This document shows, piece by piece, positions 59,821-64,000 of a DNA stretch of 64,000 nucleotides; positions within the stretch are counted from its first letter, which is position 1, and each line of letters opens with the position of its first letter. A program made the translations under genes and the position numbers. The DNA is from an uncultured Isosphaeraceae bacterium (GTDB taxonomy: Bacteria > Planctomycetota > Planctomycetia > Isosphaerales > Isosphaeraceae). The DNA is taken from positions 62,001 to 126,000 of the forward strand of contig CAMFLR010000002.1 of assembly GCA_945957605.1 (NCBI GenBank). The letters run 5' to 3'. The notes beneath the pieces were generated by a model. The model was not told where the DNA came from, searched no databases, and saw nothing but the letters and a program-made list of their open reading frames with translations.

Positions 59821-60605
59821 GAACAATCGACCTCAATGCCGATCTGGGCGAAGGAATGCCCTGGGATTTCGAGCTGTTGAAACGCGTTACGTCCGCGAGT
59901 GTGAGCTGCGGAGCACACGCGGGCACCGACGACGAGATTCGGGCGACGCTTGCTGAGGCGAAGCAGCGTGGGGTGGTCGTGGGAGCGCATCCGAGTTGGC
60001 CGGATCGTGAGGGGTTTGGGAGAGTACCCCAACCATTCAAATGGGGGTACGCGATCCAAAAATTCGGGGACGAACAGCGCCCCGAATTGCGTCCCAAGTT
60101 TGTTAGTCACATCAAGAATATTGAAACGATGATCATAGAACAGGTTAATCATCTAAAGTTACTCGCCGGCTCACTTGAACTCAATCTCTGGTTCATCAAG
60201 CCGCACGGTGCGCTCTACAATCAGGCCAATTCCAACGACCGAGACGATTTCGGCGTTGGCCTCGGTGTTTGTCGAGCTGCCGTGAAGCTGGAATTGCCGA
60301 TCATGGGCCTCCCTCGCGGGGTGTTTCAAAAGTGGACAGAGTCGAACCACGTCTCATTGATCCGCGAAGGCTTCCCCGATCGCCGATACGGAAAAAACGG
60401 CCGCCTTCTGCCGCGCAGCCATCCTGACGCTTTGATTCACGATCGCGCGGAATGCGTCGAGCAAGCGTTGAAGCTGATCGAAAGCGGCGTCGAATCACTC
60501 TGCCTCCACGGCGATTCTCCCACCGCCGTTGAGTTCGCCGACGCACTGCTCGAGTGTTTCGCGCGCGAAGAAATCGTCGTTCGCAGCTTCATTGATCGAG
60601 GTTAA
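59817..60605 (+). CDS. pxpA: PxpA homologue, second copy
   Basis: A 262-residue LamB/YcsF-family protein. It keeps the conserved motifs better than copy 1: GAHPSWPDREGFGRV, KPHGALYNQA, FPDRRYGKNGRLLPRSHP, and CLHGDSPTAVEFADALLE. The GGAGAA ribosome-binding region was duplicated with the pxpB end, so it should be translated normally. It starts 107 bases after copy 1 and ends four bases before pxpC. It is the likelier active A subunit. Confidence 0.9.
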   Translation: MRTIDLNADLGEGMPWDFELLKRVTSASVSCGAHAGTDDEIRATLAEAKQRGVVVGAHPSWPDREGFGRVPQPFKWGYAIQKFGDEQRPELRPKFVSHIKNIETMIIEQVNHLKLLAGSLELNLWFIKPHGALYNQANSNDRDDFGVGLGVCRAAVKLELPIMGLPRGVFQKWTESNHVSLIREGFPDRRYGKNGRLLPRSHPDALIHDRAECVEQALKLIESGVESLCLHGDSPTAVEFADALLECFAREEIVVRSFIDRG

Positions 60606-60608
60606 ACG

Positions 60609-61538
60609 ATGGCGGATTCCGGGCTCATCGTCGAAAAAGCCGGCCTCGCCACAACGGTGCAAGATCGCGGCCGTCCCGGATATCGCGATCTTGGTGTGCC
60701 AATCGCCGGCGCTGCCGACCGTGGAGCCTTCGACCTCGCAAACGCCCTACTTGGCAACGATCCCAACGCCGCCGCACTCGAACTCGCAATGCTTGCGGGC
60801 GTTTATCGCTCGACGGCCCCCCTGGCCCTGGCTCTCAGCGGTGCGCCGTTTGTGACGTGGCTGCGATCGCCGACGGGAGACCGTTCCCTCACAATTCCGT
60901 GCTCCTTCACACTTCACCCGGACGACCTGCTCATTTTCGGCCCGTCCGATCGCGGCATGCGAGGCTATCTCGCCGTCGCAGGCGGCTGGCAAACGCCTCT
61001 CGTCCTCGGCAGTCGTTCGAGCGAAACGCCGCTCGTTCAGCGGGATCTTTTGCCAGCGCGATCGGCGACGATTGCCAATCGCCGTCCAGTGAATCCTCCA
61101 GTTATCGAAAAATCACTCGAAGCAACGATCCGCGTGCTCGACGGTCCCGACGGCCCCGCACCCGATGGCCTGCTCCTCAACCTCTGGCGCGTCACACCCG
61201 AAAGTAATCGCGTGGGAATGCGGCTGATCGGTCCCGGCCTGCCCGATCTCGTGTCGCCCGACCGTCTTTCCGCTCCTGTTGCTCCCGGAGCGATTCAAAT
61301 TGCTGACGGCCAGCCAATGATCATCGGCGTCGCCGGCGGAACGATGGGTGGTTACCCTCACGTCGCGCACGTCATTTCTGCCGACCTCGACCTGCTGGCG
61401 CAAATCATTCCCGGCGTTCAACTTCGATTCCAACGTGTGTCGCTGGAAGAAGCGATTGAACTTGACTGCCAGCGTCGGCGAGAACTCGCCTTGCGCGATC
61501 GACTGCTTCGTGTGCAATGCGTTCGTAGCGAACTTTGA
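60609..61538 (+). CDS. pxpC: 5-oxoprolinase subunit PxpC
   Basis: Partner of PxpB in the KipA/allophanate-hydrolase-subunit-2 family. The 309-residue product starts with VEKAGLATTVQDRGRPGYR and has DRGAFDLANALLGNDPNAAA, then FGPSDRGMRGYLAVAGGW, then MGGYPHVAHVISADLDLL near the end. All family segments are in order. It completes the pxpBAC operon. Confidence 0.93.
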   Translation: MADSGLIVEKAGLATTVQDRGRPGYRDLGVPIAGAADRGAFDLANALLGNDPNAAALELAMLAGVYRSTAPLALALSGAPFVTWLRSPTGDRSLTIPCSFTLHPDDLLIFGPSDRGMRGYLAVAGGWQTPLVLGSRSSETPLVQRDLLPARSATIANRRPVNPPVIEKSLEATIRVLDGPDGPAPDGLLLNLWRVTPESNRVGMRLIGPGLPDLVSPDRLSAPVAPGAIQIADGQPMIIGVAGGTMGGYPHVAHVISADLDLLAQIIPGVQLRFQRVSLEEAIELDCQRRRELALRDRLLRVQCVRSEL

Positions 61539-61606
61539 CAATGTTTGCTATTGCCGTTACGCTTGAATTTGAAGACGACGTTCCGAATTTGGGGAGGCCG
61601 AGTTCA

Positions 61607-61879
61607 ATGAATGTGTCGCTCACACCCGAACTTGAACAACTGATTCACAAGAAGGTCGAGACCGGAATGTATCTCTCCGCAAGCGAAGTCGTTCGCGAGG
61701 CCCTTCGCCTACTGGAAGAACGAGACAGGGTTCAGGCGTTGCGATTTGAGGAGGTTCGGAAAGAGATTCAGGTAGGAATCGATCAGGCTGACAAAGGAAA
61801 TGTCGCGCCGCTTGATGTCCAAGGGACGCTCGCCAAGGTCCGCAGTCGCCGCCAATCCAGCGGCAGAGAAGCCAAATGA
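61607..61879 (+). CDS. parD: ParD-family antitoxin
   Basis: A 90-residue ribbon-helix-helix antitoxin. ATG 61607 has GGAGG nine bases upstream; the longer frame to 61535 is not used. MNVSLTPELEQLIHKKVETG then YLSASEVVREALRLLEERDR form the RHH domain, with an acidic C-terminal tail that binds toxin. It overlaps parE by four bases. Confidence 0.92.
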   Translation: MNVSLTPELEQLIHKKVETGMYLSASEVVREALRLLEERDRVQALRFEEVRKEIQVGIDQADKGNVAPLDVQGTLAKVRSRRQSSGREAK

Positions 61880-62166
61880 GCCAAGTTGTTCGCTCCGAAC
61901 AGGCTCAGCAAGACTTGGAGAAAATTCTCGAGTATCTCGATCATCAGAGCACACAGGCAGCCGACCGTTTTGTCACCAAATTTGAGCAAACTTGTAACCT
62001 GCACGCCTTGCATCCGCAAATCGGCGAAAGTGCCACAGCATACGCTCCAAACCTCCGCTATTTCGTCATCTGGAACTACGCGATCTTCTATCGGCCCATT
62101 CCCGAGGGCATCGAAATCATCCGCATGATTCACGGTGCGCGAGATATTCCAAAGCTCTTCGGTTAA
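61876..62166 (+). CDS. parE: ParE-family toxin
   Basis: A 96-residue RelE/ParE-superfamily toxin. The order VVRSEQAQQDLEKILEYLDH, HPQIGESATAYAPNLRYF, VIWNYAIFYRPIPEGIEIIR and MIHGARDIPKLF matches ParE. ATG overlaps the parD stop (ATGA), ensuring coupled translation. ParE toxins poison DNA gyrase; a similar effect here is likely but unproved. Confidence 0.92.
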   Translation: MSQVVRSEQAQQDLEKILEYLDHQSTQAADRFVTKFEQTCNLHALHPQIGESATAYAPNLRYFVIWNYAIFYRPIPEGIEIIRMIHGARDIPKLFG

Positions 62167-62326
62167 CACGCAATGGCGAGGATAACATCGCCCAACCACC
62201 AGTCGCGGCGACCGACTGAGCTTGCCCGATTGGAGCGATTCGGGTATCTGAACGGCCAAGGATTTTCGACCCGAGTCTGGGGTCGTGGTCGTCTTTCCGC
62301 AGGCCCGTTCCTTCAAGGGTGATCCG

Positions 62327-63628
62327 ATGGATGTCGGCCGACTCGCACGTCGATATACCAAATTGATCGCCGCGTTTGCCGCGTGTCCTCTCCTCACGCT
62401 CTCCGCTGGCTGCAACGCGGTCCCCGCGTCTGCCCGGATCATCCCTCAAAACACGGATTTCCGCACGCAGGCTACAACCTCGAGCGGGCTTGATAGCAAA
62501 GTCACGTCGATCGACGAAATCGCCCAGGAAACTCCGGGCAAACCAAAGCTTGCATTCGACCAGCTCGACGAAATCTCGCCACTGCCGCCCTCGCTGAAAC
62601 GTCCCGAAGGCGCCAAGCTCGACGAACCGCCGCCCGGAGTCGTAATTACCCCGCGACCCATCGATTTACCACGTCCAGCAAGCACGCCGACGATTCCGGA
62701 ACCTGCGAAAGATCCAAGCGTGCGTCTCGTCGGACTGAACGTCGACGAATCGACAAAGCCGGCGCCGTCAGTCACGCTTACACCGGCCCCTGCTCCTGCC
62801 GAAACGAAGCCAGACACCACTCCTCCCGCGACGCCCACTCCACTTCCTCCGGCCGAGGCCAAAAAAGAACCAGCGCCCAAGGCCGAGCCGCCCGCAGCCG
62901 TCGTCGCGAAGCCCGAACCGGCCCCGACGCCTGAATCAGAGCCCCTTGTGAAGAAAACGCCCGAAGAAATCTGGCGTGAAGAGGTGCAGTCGCTTCGCGC
63001 AGTGGCTCGCGATCGTGCTCAGAGCCCGCAAACCGGCGGACCGAACTGGAATGTCCGCGAGCGGTTGCTGGCGTGGCTCTCGGAGCCCGATATCGACCCT
63101 GATGCTCGTTCGTCAGACGACGTCGCGCAAGGTCGCGCAGTGCTCAAGGGACTCGCCGCCGTTCTCGATCCCAAGGCGACGAACCACGGGTCCGAAATTC
63201 GCGAGGCGATCGCCACGCTCGAGTCGCACGCGCCGCTCGAAGTCACCGACCTCAAGCTCGTGCGCATGGTCCGCGGCTTCGGTGATATCGACCCGCTCGA
63301 ACCGCCGGTCCGCAAGTCGGGCCAGGCCGTTGTGCTCTATTCCGAGCTGAACGGCCTCGCCTATGAGCCGGCGGGAACCGGTTATCGTTCACGAGTTGCC
63401 GCGGAAGTTGAACTACTGCCAGAATCGAGTAACTCACCGGTCTGGAAGCACAGCCTCGGCACGGCCGAAGATGCTTGCCGCAAGCGCCGCCGCGATTTTT
63501 ATGTCGGCCATCGCTTTACGCTGCCTGAATCACTCGAAGCCGGCACTTACCGCCTTCGTCTGACCGAACGCGACCTCGTTGCCGATCATGTGGCGACGAA
63601 GGAAACGAGCATCACGATCCTGAAATAA
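62327..63628 (+). CDS. Pro-rich lipoprotein
   Basis: A 433-residue lipoprotein. ATG 62327 leads to a signal peptide with lipobox LSAGC (CNAVPASARI). The middle is a long Pro/Ala/Glu/Thr-rich linker (about residues 75-215), likely extended. The C-terminal 210 residues are a structured domain (WNVRERLLAWLSEPDIDPD, DLKLVRMVRGFGDIDPLEP, GTYRLRLTERDLVADHVA). No family is recognised. It may be an outer-membrane or surface lipoprotein. Confidence 0.75.
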   Translation: MDVGRLARRYTKLIAAFAACPLLTLSAGCNAVPASARIIPQNTDFRTQATTSSGLDSKVTSIDEIAQETPGKPKLAFDQLDEISPLPPSLKRPEGAKLDEPPPGVVITPRPIDLPRPASTPTIPEPAKDPSVRLVGLNVDESTKPAPSVTLTPAPAPAETKPDTTPPATPTPLPPAEAKKEPAPKAEPPAAVVAKPEPAPTPESEPLVKKTPEEIWREEVQSLRAVARDRAQSPQTGGPNWNVRERLLAWLSEPDIDPDARSSDDVAQGRAVLKGLAAVLDPKATNHGSEIREAIATLESHAPLEVTDLKLVRMVRGFGDIDPLEPPVRKSGQAVVLYSELNGLAYEPAGTGYRSRVAAEVELLPESSNSPVWKHSLGTAEDACRKRRRDFYVGHRFTLPESLEAGTYRLRLTERDLVADHVATKETSITILK

Positions 63629-63747
63629 AAAAACGCACTGGTCGTACTCAACCGGTGTGTTGACCGTCACTTAGGGCACACTTGTGGAATACCGCCAGTG
63701 ACACCCGACGGTCCAATTTCGACCGTGACCCCAAACAGATCAGAAGC

Positions 63748-63786
63748 AAAAAAAACGCCTCGCCCCCAAACGTGGGAACGAGGCGT
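63748..63786 (-). terminator. Intrinsic terminator of clpP
   Basis: ACGCCTCG at 63755-63762 pairs with CGAGGCGT at 63779-63786, with inner CCC/GGG. The minus strand continues with a run of eight T's. It lies 38 bases past the clpP stop. Confidence 0.9.
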
Positions 63787-63823
63787 CTCTTGAAACTCAA
63801 GTCTCAAAGATTGCGGAACGCAA

Positions 63824-64000
63824 TCAGGAGCCGGTGCCCGGCAGGATTGGCTGCCGCTCGATGACGTTGTCGATCAGGCCGTATTCCTTCGCCTCTTCGG
63901 GCGACATGAAGCGGTCGCGATCGGTATCTTCTTCGAGGCGGGCGAGCGTCTGGCCGGTGTGGCGCTGATAGATGCCATTGAGTTGCTTCTTCATGCGGAT
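63824..64000 (-). CDS. clpP: ATP-dependent Clp protease proteolytic subunit, C-terminal part
   Basis: The last 58 residues before a TGA stop, continuing beyond the window. [19 protein letters not shown] followed by [19 protein letters not shown] and LIDNVIERQ is the conserved C-terminal end of ClpP (the DRD and EAKEYGLID motifs). The catalytic Ser and His lie outside the window. Its terminator follows. Confidence 0.93.
   Translation of the reverse strand: MRMKKQLNGIYQRHTGQTLARLEEDTDRDRFMSPEEAKEYGLIDNVIERQPILPGTGS

Noticed and set aside
1-64000. CRISPR array, prophage or complete insertion sequence
   Set aside because: No regularly spaced direct repeats with unique spacers, no integrase, transposase or phage structural gene was found.

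Overview
The window looks like chromosomal DNA of a planctomycete (Planctomycetota, probably Isosphaeraceae or Gemmataceae; the family is a guess). Supporting signs are GC-rich coding sequence, many long secreted proteins without recognisable domains, an N-terminal LEGLEDRVVLSS sorting-type motif, DUF3500, DUF4198-like and CHVPW-like proteins, ceramidase-like and N-acyl-D-amino-acid deacylase genes, Ser/Thr kinases, and a BBP2-type porin beside an Amt transporter. There is no rRNA operon, confident tRNA, phage, complete insertion sequence or CRISPR array. The window opens inside one gene and closes inside clpP.

Layout. 1-6 kb: an ExbB/ExbD proton-channel pair, DedA, an orphan Phd antitoxin, a hydroxypyruvate-isomerase-like protein and DoxX, separated by palindromic repeat elements. 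6-14 kb: a secreted DUF4198/DUF3386-like protein, Amt, an ion transporter and a porin, followed by a candidate structured RNA. 14-26 kb: secreted coiled-coil proteins, a ceramidase-like protein, and a signalling block (response regulator-PP2C phosphatase, zinc-ribbon membrane protein, membrane Ser/Thr kinase). 26-33 kb: a long minus-strand run with Gly/Pro-rich Spy-like proteins, an intradiol dioxygenase, a CpxR/CpxA-like two-component system, a DUF3500 protein and a rhodanese. 33-45 kb: housekeeping and metabolism (GarR-like dehydrogenase, TruD, a giant double amidohydrolase, Gfo/Idh/MocA, Uma2, TyrS, CPBP protease). 45-48 kb: a gene-poor stretch, DinB and an orphan Imm10-like immunity protein. 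48-53 kb: LpxL-like acyltransferase, FabI, Nudix and AspS. 53-62 kb: two independent tandem segmental duplications, one of a Wzz-like gene and one of pxpA within the 5-oxoprolinase operon, then ParDE. 62-64 kb: a lipoprotein and clpP.

Functional links. pxpB-pxpA-pxpA'-pxpC forms an ATP-dependent 5-oxoprolinase operon that has duplicated its A subunit. The CpxRA-like system sits directly downstream of a Spy/CpxP-like EF-hand protein, suggesting envelope-stress sensing. ExbBD, the porin, Amt, DedA, LpxL and FabI are envelope functions. The most unusual signals are non-coding. Three unrelated palindromic repeat families occur, one with base-pair covariation inside its hairpins. There is also a multi-hairpin RNA candidate upstream of the porin, a possible attenuator in the aspS leader, and the two duplications with their truncated neighbour-gene scars.
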